Shown piece by piece: positions 37,935 through 46,895 of a stretch of DNA of 56,369 nt; the first letter of the stretch is position 1, and every line of letters starts with the position of its first letter. The stretch covers positions 1 through 56,369 of the forward strand of contig JAESQX010000026.1 of NCBI GenBank assembly GCA_016764875.1. The letters run 5' to 3'. The notes under the pieces were generated by a model. It was not told the DNA's origin. It was given only the letters and a program-made list of their open reading frames with translations, and did not search any database. A program made the position numbers and the translations under genes. The stretch is from Gammaproteobacteria bacterium (lineage in GTDB: Bacteria > Pseudomonadota > Gammaproteobacteria > Pseudomonadales > Pseudohongiellaceae).

Positions 37935-38813
37935 CTATTCCTCTGAAATGTTGGTTTCTATTTCTGCGGTTGCCTCCATGCAGAGAAATCCCTCATGATC
38001 CTCTACCCATAATTTGACTACCGATGTATTTTCCTGCCGGGCACATAGGGTGAAACTATTTATATCGAAGACCGGGCGCATGGATTTGAACTCAAATATT
38101 TTGAGTACGGATGGAGGCAGCTCGTCCTGCATTAATTCCATCAGCATCGTAGCCAGTAATGGGCCGTGTACGATCAATCCGGGATAGCCTTCAACTCCAG
38201 CCGCGTAATCCCGATCATAGTGAATACGGTGGCCGTTAAACGTCAGAGCGGAATAGCGGAACATTAACACCGGGTCAGCAATGATTATCCGGCTGAATGC
38301 GGCCTGCTTCGGTGCTGGTATTCCGTCAGGTAATTTCTGGGTGCGCTCTGATTCTCCTGGTTTATCCCGGTAGACTATGTCCTGTAGTTCAACCATCGCC
38401 ATTCCGGCGTCATTACTGATTTCATGCCGTACACGCACAAAAACCAGCTGACCACTTCGACCTTTTTTTACCGCAATACTTTCGATAGTTGAAAGTCGAC
38501 TGACCATTTGCCCGGCCCGGACAGGGTGATTAAAGATCAGCCTGCTGCCGGCCCACATACGCCGAGGCAAAGGTACAGGTGGCAGGAACCCTCCTTTTTC
38601 CAGATGTCCGTCCGCGGCAAGGCTGGACTGCCTGGCCGGAGACAGAAAGTAGAGCCAATGCCACAGCGGAGGAAGTGTCGATCCGGTAGAAAATTCTACA
38701 TCGTTTCGGTTAAGTGTCGCCGCAAGGGCTCCCATGGGAAACAGTGTCACCAGGTCAGCTTGTTGTTGTTCTTTTCCAATCCATTGTTGTAACGATTTTA
38801 TGTCCAGAGACAC
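37935..38813 (-). CDS. FAS1-like dehydratase/HTD2-type double hot-dog hydratase (MaoC N-terminal-like)
   Basis: FRYSALTFNGHRIHYDRDYAAGVEGYPGLIVHGPLLATMLMEL. Confidence 0.88.
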   Translation of the reverse strand: MSLDIKSLQQWIGKEQQQADLVTLFPMGALAATLNRNDVEFSTGSTLPPLWHWLYFLSPARQSSLAADGHLEKGGFLPPVPLPRRMWAGSRLIFNHPVRAGQMVSRLSTIESIAVKKGRSGQLVFVRVRHEISNDAGMAMVELQDIVYRDKPGESERTQKLPDGIPAPKQAAFSRIIIADPVLMFRYSALTFNGHRIHYDRDYAAGVEGYPGLIVHGPLLATMLMELMQDELPPSVLKIFEFKSMRPVFDINSFTLCARQENTSVVKLWVEDHEGFLCMEATAEIETNISEE

Positions 38814-38919
38814 TTTATAATTTCCTTGGATTTATCTTGCCTGGGGGCCCCGACAGAATTTAATGGATGCCGGATCAACTTGCTACTAAAATGAAATAAA
38901 AACGCGGGGAGGAAGCACG

Positions 38920-39369
38920 GTGGCGGGTAAGTATTTTGAAGAACTGGAAGTCGGATCGATATTTGAACATGATATTCATCGTACTGTGACTGAATTCGAC
39001 AACCTGCAGTTCAGCGCTCTTACCCACAATCCGCAGCCGTTGCATATTGACGCTGAATTCGCAAAACAGTCGCAGCATGGCCAGATACTGGTTAACAGTC
39101 TCTTTACCCTGGGGTTAGTGGTAGGTTTGTCAGTGGGTGATACAACCCAGGGGACCACAATTGGTAATCTGGGTATGGAGAAGGTTGAATTCCCGAACCC
39201 TGTGTTTATTGGCGACACTTTGCGGGTAAGCACACGAATTACTGATAAACGGGAATCAAAAACCAAACCTGATCGGGGCATAGTGTGGTTTGAGCATATT
39301 GCGCGAAACCAACGTAATGAAGTTGTATGCGAATGTCTGCGCAAGGGCATGATGATCAGGAAGTCGTGA
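38920..39369 (+). CDS. MaoC/FkbR2-like hot-dog hydratase
   Basis: GKYFEELEVGSIFEHDIHRTVTEFDNLQFSALTHNPQPLHIDAEFAKQSQHGQILVNS. Confidence 0.88.
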   Translation: MAGKYFEELEVGSIFEHDIHRTVTEFDNLQFSALTHNPQPLHIDAEFAKQSQHGQILVNSLFTLGLVVGLSVGDTTQGTTIGNLGMEKVEFPNPVFIGDTLRVSTRITDKRESKTKPDRGIVWFEHIARNQRNEVVCECLRKGMMIRKS

Positions 39370-39376
39370 GGTCTAC

Positions 39377-40270
39377 ATGAAGGGTTTGAGGAGATCACTA
39401 CATTTTGTCCCTGGTGGCAATGAGCGAATGTTTAATAAGGCATTAACCTTGCCGGCAGATTCTCTGATTCTGGATCTGGAAGATGCAGTTACCCCAGATA
39501 TAAAAACTGAAGCGCGGGCTCAGGTGTGCGACTGGTTAAAAGAATCGGACTTTGGTAAACAGGAAGTGCTGGTTCGAATCAATCCCCTCGATAGCCCTTG
39601 GGGCATAGATGACATTGACGCACTGCTACAGTGCGCACCTGATGGCATCGTTGTACCCAAAGTAAAAAACCTGAAAGATGTAGAAGCTATAGACAGATTG
39701 TTGATTGCCCTGGAGATGGATCTGGGCATGGAACAAGGGGCTATGCCGTTGTTGATTATTGGCACCGAAGAAGCGTCTGCAATTTTTAATCTGCACACCA
39801 CTTTAAGCCACGAGCGTATTAACGGGGTTGCCTGGGCCGCGGAGGACCTGTCTGCATCACTGGGTGCCAGGGCCAGGCGCGATGGGGCGGGGAACTACCT
39901 GGAGGTGTTCAGCGTCGTGCGGTCGCTGTGCCTGTTAGCCGCTGTAGCATCAAAAGTGCAACCCATAGATGGACCTTTCGTGGATATCCACGACTCCGAA
40001 GGTTTGCTAAGGGAATGTAAACTTACCGCAGATATGGGTTACACCGGAAAGCTGACCATTCACCCGTCCCAGATCGAAATCGTCAACCAGGCATTCATGC
40101 CCTCAGCAGATGAAATTGAGCAGGCAGAAGCCTTGTTAGTAGCTTTTGAGGAGAATCAGGCAGCCGGACGAATGGCTTTTTCATATAATGGTGAAATGGT
40201 AGATGTCCCTCATTTGAAACGCGCCGAGGGAATTCTGCGCCGAGCACATTCACTGAAAGAAGAATTGTGA
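39377..40270 (+). CDS. HpcH/HpaI / CitE-like CoA-ester lyase (citramalyl/malyl-CoA lyase-like)
   Basis: FVPGGNERMFNKAL, LILDLEDAVTPD, VRINPLDSPWG, IIGTEEASAIF, AWAAEDLSASLG, KLTIHPSQIEIVNQAF. Confidence 0.92.
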   Translation: MKGLRRSLHFVPGGNERMFNKALTLPADSLILDLEDAVTPDIKTEARAQVCDWLKESDFGKQEVLVRINPLDSPWGIDDIDALLQCAPDGIVVPKVKNLKDVEAIDRLLIALEMDLGMEQGAMPLLIIGTEEASAIFNLHTTLSHERINGVAWAAEDLSASLGARARRDGAGNYLEVFSVVRSLCLLAAVASKVQPIDGPFVDIHDSEGLLRECKLTADMGYTGKLTIHPSQIEIVNQAFMPSADEIEQAEALLVAFEENQAAGRMAFSYNGEMVDVPHLKRAEGILRRAHSLKEEL

Positions 40271-40294
40271 CTGCATATTCTAATACGGGTAGGG

Positions 40295-41467
40295 ATGTTT
40301 ATGGAGTTTTTGGATAACGAAGAGCAAAGCCTGATACGAGAGTCGGTGCGAAAACTCTGTACACAGTTTAAAGACGACTACTGGGAGCAGCATGACAGGG
40401 AAGGTAAATTTCCCAACAGCTTTTTTGAAAAAATGGCAGCGGCCGGTTGGATTGGTGTCGCGATGCCGCAAAAATATGGTGGTGCCGGCAAGGGTATTCT
40501 GGAAGCGTCAATTGTCCTTGAGGAAGTGGCTGCATCTGGTGCAGCCATGAATGGAGCCACTTCAATACACTTGTCTATTTTTGGAATGCATCCCGTAGTA
40601 AAGCATGGCAGTGAAGCCATGAAGAAAAAATACTTGCCCGCGGTAGCCCGGGGTGAAATGCATGTGGCTTTCGGAGTAACGGAACCTGATGCGGGTAGTG
40701 ATACAACGTCTATTGAAACTTTTGCCAGGTTGAATGGCGACCATTATCTTGTTCGTGGTCGCAAGGTGTGGACCAGCAAGGCACTTGAGTCCGAGAGAGT
40801 GCTATTACTGGTTCGCACCACAGCAAAGGATCAGGTTGCCAAACGTACCGATGGATTGACCTTATTGTTTGCACAACTGCAAAAACCGGAGGTAACCATC
40901 TCGCCAATACCCAAGTTGGGCCGTAATGCTGTCCGCTCTTGTGAGGTTGTTTACGACGATCTGGAGGTGTCAGTTGATGATCGCGTGGGAGAAGAGGGCA
41001 AAGGTTTTAAATATTTACTGGATGGCTTGAATGCGGAGCGCATTCTTGTTGCAGCCGAGGCGGTGGGAATTGGTCGCGCAGCTTTGAATAAAGCTGTCAA
41101 TTATGCCAATGAGCGGGTTGTGTTTGATCGGCCTATTGGTAAAAACCAAGGTATCGCTTTTCCTCTGGCTCAAGCGGCCACACAGTTGGAAGCGGCCGGG
41201 TTGATGATACGTAAGGCAGCCTGGTTGCTGGACAATAATAAGCCCTGTGGCAAAGAGGCTAACATGGCCAAGTGGCTGGCAGCAGAAGCCGGGTTTTTTG
41301 CAGCCGATTGTGCCATCCAGACCCATGGAGGATTCGGCTATGCTCGTGAATATCATGTTGAGCGCTACTGGCGAGAGGCCAGGCTGATGAAGCTGGCTCC
41401 TATCTCCCAGGAAATGATTCTTAACTATGTCTCCGAGCATGTGTTGGGATTGCCACGAAGTTATTAG
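40295..41467 (+). CDS. Acyl-CoA dehydrogenase (paralogue of 35515..36663)
   Basis: FGVTEPDAGSDTTSIETFA, GRKVWTSKALESE, DRPIGKNQGIAFPLA, QTHGGFGYAREYHVERYWREAR. Confidence 0.95.
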   Translation: MFMEFLDNEEQSLIRESVRKLCTQFKDDYWEQHDREGKFPNSFFEKMAAAGWIGVAMPQKYGGAGKGILEASIVLEEVAASGAAMNGATSIHLSIFGMHPVVKHGSEAMKKKYLPAVARGEMHVAFGVTEPDAGSDTTSIETFARLNGDHYLVRGRKVWTSKALESERVLLLVRTTAKDQVAKRTDGLTLLFAQLQKPEVTISPIPKLGRNAVRSCEVVYDDLEVSVDDRVGEEGKGFKYLLDGLNAERILVAAEAVGIGRAALNKAVNYANERVVFDRPIGKNQGIAFPLAQAATQLEAAGLMIRKAAWLLDNNKPCGKEANMAKWLAAEAGFFAADCAIQTHGGFGYAREYHVERYWREARLMKLAPISQEMILNYVSEHVLGLPRSY

Positions 41468-41730
41468 GTTCTACATCACCTGTCGGAAGGCGTTTTTGAT
41501 GGTCTATTCTTGATAGATGCCCTGAAATCAGCCCCCATGATTTCAAAGTGAGATCCAAATCACAGTCAAGGGTTGCAATTAATTGATATAAAGCTGGTGT
41601 GAATATTGCCTATATATAGGGTTATATCCCTTTTTCTTGTGACTGTAATTGAGTCTCAATTAAAGACTGATGGGGTAACGCACGATATTTAGGCAAACCT
41701 GAATTAAATTATAATACTCCGGTTTCTAAT

Positions 41731-42483
41731 ATGGATGGTTTTTTTAAAAAATTGCAGTCTATGACACTAGGTCTCAGGATGAGTGATTCTTATTTTGAAG
41801 TCCTGGATGTGTTGAGCTACTTCAAGAATTCAAAAGGTGAATTATCTCTCTCCTTTGAAGGGGATACCAACAGTTATCCCTGCAAGGTGACTGCGCTGAA
41901 CGTAAAGCACCGTGTTATGGTTGTTGAAAGTTCAACTCCGATCCTTCCTTATGGGCTGAAGCACGGGAAACCGCTGAAAATTGTTACTGCCAATAAGGGC
42001 AGAGAGATTACCCTTCACAGCAAGTATATCGAACCCCTGGTAGCCGATTTCTCAGCGGGTTTTGAGGTCACAATCCCGGAAAACCTGGGCACTAACTGTC
42101 CCCGAGCCGCGCTCCGGTACATGCTGGATGAAATTCGTAATGGCGTGCGAATTACCCTCAATGGTAACGAGAACCAAACCATCAGTGGTTTCGTGCAAAA
42201 TATCTCGTCAATTGGGATAGGCATGAAATCTGCGGCCGAACTGCCGCGGTTTTTAGCGGGTTATTTAACTAACGACCAGCAGATTGTTGACTGCCATATT
42301 GCTCTGGATAAAAACACTGAATTGGATTGTAAAATGGAAATCAGAAATGTTCAGAATATGGTTTCCGGAGAGTCAGGCACCTTCATTGGTGGTCGAATGC
42401 TGGATATGAATAAAAAAGACAACGCTGTGCTTTCCAACTTTATTCGTCAACTTCAGCAAATGCACCTGAAATCTGTCGCTTAA
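41731..42483 (+). CDS. YcgR-like PilZ domain protein (second copy)
   Basis: RxxxR (RAALR) and NxSxxG (NISSIG) motifs; overall architecture like 24822..25556. Confidence 0.72.
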   Translation: MDGFFKKLQSMTLGLRMSDSYFEVLDVLSYFKNSKGELSLSFEGDTNSYPCKVTALNVKHRVMVVESSTPILPYGLKHGKPLKIVTANKGREITLHSKYIEPLVADFSAGFEVTIPENLGTNCPRAALRYMLDEIRNGVRITLNGNENQTISGFVQNISSIGIGMKSAAELPRFLAGYLTNDQQIVDCHIALDKNTELDCKMEIRNVQNMVSGESGTFIGGRMLDMNKKDNAVLSNFIRQLQQMHLKSVA

Positions 42484-42870
42484 ATAGCTTTCTTTGAAAT
42501 AGTAAATATTCCCCCTCTTTAACACACGCTTTTTCTGTATTTCAGTTTCGACTGTCAAATTATCTGACACTGCTATGAAGGGTTTCAGCCCTCACTTTCA
42601 GCAAAAGTAATTTATCAACAAGCGCTAACCCTGTGAAAGGTAGCCGATTTATTGTTTTTTCAGTCTAAAAAACGGCGGACATCCGGCCGATAATCAGCGC
42701 CTCTATTGTGTAAAAAAAACGGACGTTCAATTAATGTTTCGTGTCAGCATAAAACATTTACTATGAAAACGGCGGGACAAAAAAGCGGAACAGAGCAGCA
42801 GCCAGATAATAATCTACCTTTATGAAAAAGCGGGCACTAAAGAATTAAAAGTTTCCCTGTAATCCTCCAA

Positions 42871-43383
42871 TTATTTCCAGATGCTACGAGTGCTCAGTTT
42901 TATATCACGAGTTTCGCCGGAAGGTTGTCCCACATGAATGATAAAAGAATTTGCATCCGGCTTGCTGTAACCCAGAGTTGACATTCCCCCTTCGGAAACC
43001 GCATTAAATTTCACACTGTTTTTGGTGAATTCCACTAGCTCCATTTTCTGTGCTGATTCGGTACGAGGCATAAAACCTGCGTCCCATTGTTGAAGATGCA
43101 ACACCAGTGAACCGTCTACTTCTTCAATGGTGATAACTTCGAACATGCTGGTACCGCCGTTGCCGGTCATTCTAACTATGGCGGCAAGCGAACCGCCTTC
43201 CCCCATTATCCAGTTCTCTTCCAGCTGATTGGGTCCAAGGGCTGCAGCGTAGTTTCCAGTCATCCAGGCGAGGTCGCTGATTTTTGCGGATGGGCCGGCG
43301 GCATAAGTAGCCGTTGCGGCTATAGTCGCCATAGCGAGTAGCCCGATGGCAGTTAGGTTTTTGAGAATCATCTGTTGCTCCAT
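42871..43383 (-). CDS. Exported DUF6265-like protein
   Basis: Signal peptide; ISDLAWMTGNYAAALGPNQLEENWIMGEGGSLAAIVRM. Confidence 0.7.
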   Translation of the reverse strand: MEQQMILKNLTAIGLLAMATIAATATYAAGPSAKISDLAWMTGNYAAALGPNQLEENWIMGEGGSLAAIVRMTGNGGTSMFEVITIEEVDGSLVLHLQQWDAGFMPRTESAQKMELVEFTKNSVKFNAVSEGGMSTLGYSKPDANSFIIHVGQPSGETRDIKLSTRSIWK

Positions 43384-43428
43384 TATTAAAATATTAGTTT
43401 ACCCAAAATGAGTTGAAACAGGGCTTTA

Positions 43429-44460
43429 TCAATTGCCTGCTTGTGAGGCCATCCGTTCTTCTACCCTGGCCCCGCGGAGAGTATTCGCCATTCCGTAATT
43501 ACCTTCGTGACAAGCGTACTCATATATCTGGCCCGCTACTTTGGTCATGGGCACCACGACGGAAATTTTGTCAGTAAAGGTGGTTGGGTCGTCAACAGTG
43601 AACTCATAAGTTACGGCATCATAGGCTGTTCGAGTGAACCGCTCTGTCAGCACCATATTATAGTTAGTGCCGATGGTACCAAAAACTTGCCTGAGGCCAT
43701 TAAAATTCCGCGTCTCAACAACCAGGGTGTCGCCGTCCCAATAACCTCTTGAGTCACCAGACCACAGACGAATATTGTCGTCTAATGGAGTGCGGTCAAT
43801 CAAAGGAACAATCCGGGCATCATGAATCATTTCAGTGAGGATGACGGCGCTATCCTTATTCTGGAATATCTGCACATTGTTGTTGTACAGACTTGGAACG
43901 AAAGGTGGTCCCGCGTTGAATCCCACAATGCAGCGCTCTGAAAGACCGCGGTCTTCAGGACCGCCCTTGGCAATACCACCTACGGTAAAACGAACGGGTC
44001 TTTCACCGGGTGTATCACTGATCTGGTTACCGCGTTGTTCCGGGGCACCCTCCACCGCAGCGGGTATTCTGCCATTGAGGGGATAGACAATATGGGATGT
44101 GCGTACATTTTCACTTAGTCCCTGGGTTTCAAACCAGAAATCGTTGTAGCCCAGCACTTTTGGCCCGGTGGGGGGTAGGTCCGGATTGGTATTGCGCTTG
44201 GCCGCCCGGGTGTCTGCCGCTTCTGCCCGGGAGGCCTGTCTTTCCAGTTCTGCTTCAAGTTGCTCCGGGGTGAGAAATTCCTGGGTGCCGAATCGCTCAG
44301 GCCTCTGCATGGGTGTGTTGGATGAAAAATTCCAGACTCCGCTCAAATCAGGTTGCCCGTGTTCATTTCGCGGGGTCACATAGTCGCCGTTTGATTGTGC
44401 TGTGGAGATACCAATCGAGAGAGGCATTACTGCGAGTAACAGAAGAAATCGTGATTTCAT
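43429..44460 (-). CDS. Exported conserved protein of unknown function
   Basis: Signal peptide MKSRFLLLLAVMPLSIGISTAQ; NEHGQPDLSGVWNFSSNTPMQRPERFG; CHEGNYGMANTLRGAR. Confidence 0.75.
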   Translation of the reverse strand: MKSRFLLLLAVMPLSIGISTAQSNGDYVTPRNEHGQPDLSGVWNFSSNTPMQRPERFGTQEFLTPEQLEAELERQASRAEAADTRAAKRNTNPDLPPTGPKVLGYNDFWFETQGLSENVRTSHIVYPLNGRIPAAVEGAPEQRGNQISDTPGERPVRFTVGGIAKGGPEDRGLSERCIVGFNAGPPFVPSLYNNNVQIFQNKDSAVILTEMIHDARIVPLIDRTPLDDNIRLWSGDSRGYWDGDTLVVETRNFNGLRQVFGTIGTNYNMVLTERFTRTAYDAVTYEFTVDDPTTFTDKISVVVPMTKVAGQIYEYACHEGNYGMANTLRGARVEERMASQAGN

Positions 44461-44799
44461 GCGTTGCCCCTAGTAGTAGATTCGGAAAAAGCCAAGGTAA
44501 TAGTTTGTTGCTGAGGAATCAATCAGATTTCGATAAATCAGAGACTTTCAGATGTTTCCTGGAGGTCACTGACTTCACTTCTCGCTTTTTAGATTGGGAT
44601 AGCGTCGCCGGTACATTGATAAGGGTTTAAACCTGAAATGGGTTGCCTGGGTTTCCACGACTGTATAGGATGCTCAGCGGTAGATTAAAGATTCGAAACA
44701 AGGGTAAATAACAGGTGTCTTCTGTCGCTTCTTACAGGTGCTGGTTCTGCTGTCCAGCGAGTGTTTTAATGGAGCCCAAATCGGCTGGAACCAGAAACT

Positions 44800-45474
44800 A
44801 TGTCTAATGCTATTGGCGCATTATTTGGTCGTTCTCCCATACGGCCTGTACAGGAACACATGGCCAAGGCGCAGAATTGCGTAGCTTTGCTCGGAGAAAT
44901 TCTCGAAGCCGGCTTCAATAATGAATGGCAAAAGGCTGAAGAGCTTTTCCAGGCAATAAGCACTGCTGAGAATGCCGCTGATAAATTAGAGAGAGACATC
45001 CGCATACACTTGCCTAAAAGTCTGTTTCTTCCCGTAGCACGTTCAGACTTGATTGATCTGGTGAGATATCAAGACCGAATGTCTAATCGCGCGAAGGAAA
45101 TTGCCGGGCTTGTAGTGGGGCGGAAAATGCAAACCCCTGAAAACCTGGTGGGGTTAATGCGGGAGCATTATCAAAACGCGCTAAATACGTCTACACAGGC
45201 GCTGAAAGCGATTAATGAGCTGGATGAGTTATTGGTGGCAGGTTTTGGCGGCAGGGAAGCGGTGTTTGTTGAAGGGCTGGTAGTTGAGCTTGACAGGTTG
45301 AAAAACAAGAGCGAATCAAGCCAGTCTGAATTAAGATCATGTCTTTTCGATATGGAAGATTCACTGCAACCAATTGAGGCTGTGTTTCTGTATAAAGTGA
45401 TAGACAAAATAGAAGAAATAGCAGGTATAGCGTACAAGTTGGGTGGAAGCCTGTTACTCCTGGTTGCCCGATAG
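44800..45474 (+). CDS. PhoU-like DUF47/TIGR00153 family protein
   Basis: NAIGALFGRSPIRPVQEHMAKAQ...; adjacent to a Pit-type transporter. Confidence 0.87.
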   Translation: MSNAIGALFGRSPIRPVQEHMAKAQNCVALLGEILEAGFNNEWQKAEELFQAISTAENAADKLERDIRIHLPKSLFLPVARSDLIDLVRYQDRMSNRAKEIAGLVVGRKMQTPENLVGLMREHYQNALNTSTQALKAINELDELLVAGFGGREAVFVEGLVVELDRLKNKSESSQSELRSCLFDMEDSLQPIEAVFLYKVIDKIEEIAGIAYKLGGSLLLLVAR

Positions 45475-45510
45475 AACGGATCCAAGAATAAAAAGCAGTT
45501 AGAAGGTTGA

Positions 45511-46785
45511 ATGTCTGAAATTCTTTCCCAGTATGGTTTTATTTTTCTTGTTCTGGCATGCGTATTTGCCTTCTTCATGGCGTGGGGTGTAGGGGCGAAT
45601 GATGTAGCCAACGCCATGGGCACCTCTGTTGGAGCCGGTGCAATTACCATTAAGCAGGCCATTCTGATTGCAATGGTATTTGAATTCGCTGGTGCCTATC
45701 TGGCCGGAGGCGAGGTTACTTCAACAATTCGTAGCGGCATTCTCGATATCGAGAAGGCTGGTTTTGAAGAGGCACCCGAGTTGCTGATTTATGGGATGCT
45801 CTCTGCACTGCTGGCGGCCGGGATGTGGTTGCTCATCGCTTCACGAAGGGGTTGGCCAGTTTCAACAACCCATTCAATTATCGGTGCCATTGTGGGTTTT
45901 GCCGTGGTTGGTATATCGCCCGACGCCGTTAAATGGGGGCAGGTCTGGTCAATTGTAGCAAGCTGGGTAGTGTCACCACTGGTTTCCGGGCTGGCTGCAT
46001 TTCTCCTTTTTTGGAGTGTGCAGAAACTGATTCTGGATACAGCCGACCCTTTTCGCAATGCAAAAAAGTATGTTCCGTTTTATATTTTTCTGGTTGGGTT
46101 TGTCATTTCAATGGTCACTCTGGTGAAGGGGCTGAGACATGTAGGGCTGGAGCTCTCATTTATACAATCCACTATCTTCGCAGCCGTAATAGGCATGTTT
46201 GCCATGATGGTAGGTATCTTCTTTATGAGAGGAATCAAGGAAGATAAGCATGAGAATGAAGATTTTCACTTTGCCAGTGTGGAGCGCATATTTGGAGTTT
46301 TGATGATCTTCACCGCTTGCTCCATGGCATTTGCCCATGGATCGAACGATGTTGCCAATGCAATAGGTCCATTGGCGGCAATTAATGGTGTGGTTCAAAG
46401 CGGAGGTGTATTTGCGGCAGAATCGAAGCTGCCTGTTTGGATATTGCTGCTGGGGGGTGTTGGTATTGCCTCAGGGTTAGCCACACTTGGCTATAAAGTG
46501 ATAGCCACTATTGGCAAAAACATCACCGAACTTACCCCAAGCCGGGGCTTTGCTGCTGAGCTCGCGGCTGCAACCACGGTAGTCATTGCTTCGGGAACCG
46601 GTATCCCCGTTTCCACTACCCATACTCTGGTTGGGGCGGTACTGGGTGTCGGACTTGCCAGGGGAATCGGAGCTCTGGATCTTAGAGTAGTGGGCAAGAT
46701 TTTTCTTTCGTGGATAGTGACCCTGCCGATAGGCACGGGGTTTTCCATCATTATATTTTTCATTCTGAGGGCGATCTTTGGCTAG
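45511..46785 (+). CDS. Inorganic phosphate transporter, Pit family
   Basis: AWGVGANDVANAMGTSVGAGAI; AHGSNDVANAIGPLAAI; PVSTTHTLVGAVLGVG. Confidence 0.95.
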   Translation: MSEILSQYGFIFLVLACVFAFFMAWGVGANDVANAMGTSVGAGAITIKQAILIAMVFEFAGAYLAGGEVTSTIRSGILDIEKAGFEEAPELLIYGMLSALLAAGMWLLIASRRGWPVSTTHSIIGAIVGFAVVGISPDAVKWGQVWSIVASWVVSPLVSGLAAFLLFWSVQKLILDTADPFRNAKKYVPFYIFLVGFVISMVTLVKGLRHVGLELSFIQSTIFAAVIGMFAMMVGIFFMRGIKEDKHENEDFHFASVERIFGVLMIFTACSMAFAHGSNDVANAIGPLAAINGVVQSGGVFAAESKLPVWILLLGGVGIASGLATLGYKVIATIGKNITELTPSRGFAAELAAATTVVIASGTGIPVSTTHTLVGAVLGVGLARGIGALDLRVVGKIFLSWIVTLPIGTGFSIIIFFILRAIFG

Positions 46786-46895
46786 GGAACCTCTCTGATT
46801 GGTCGTATATAAAAAGGCCAGTAGAGAATCGTGTCGCCCCGCAGCGGCCCCTCTCAAAAAGTCCAATTTACCTAATCTGTCTCAGTCTTTCCGGG

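Noticed and set aside
42484-42870. Possible repeat array in the intergenic gap (AAAACGGCGG-like strings)
   Set aside because: Only short, irregularly spaced partial matches; not a CRISPR or tandem repeat
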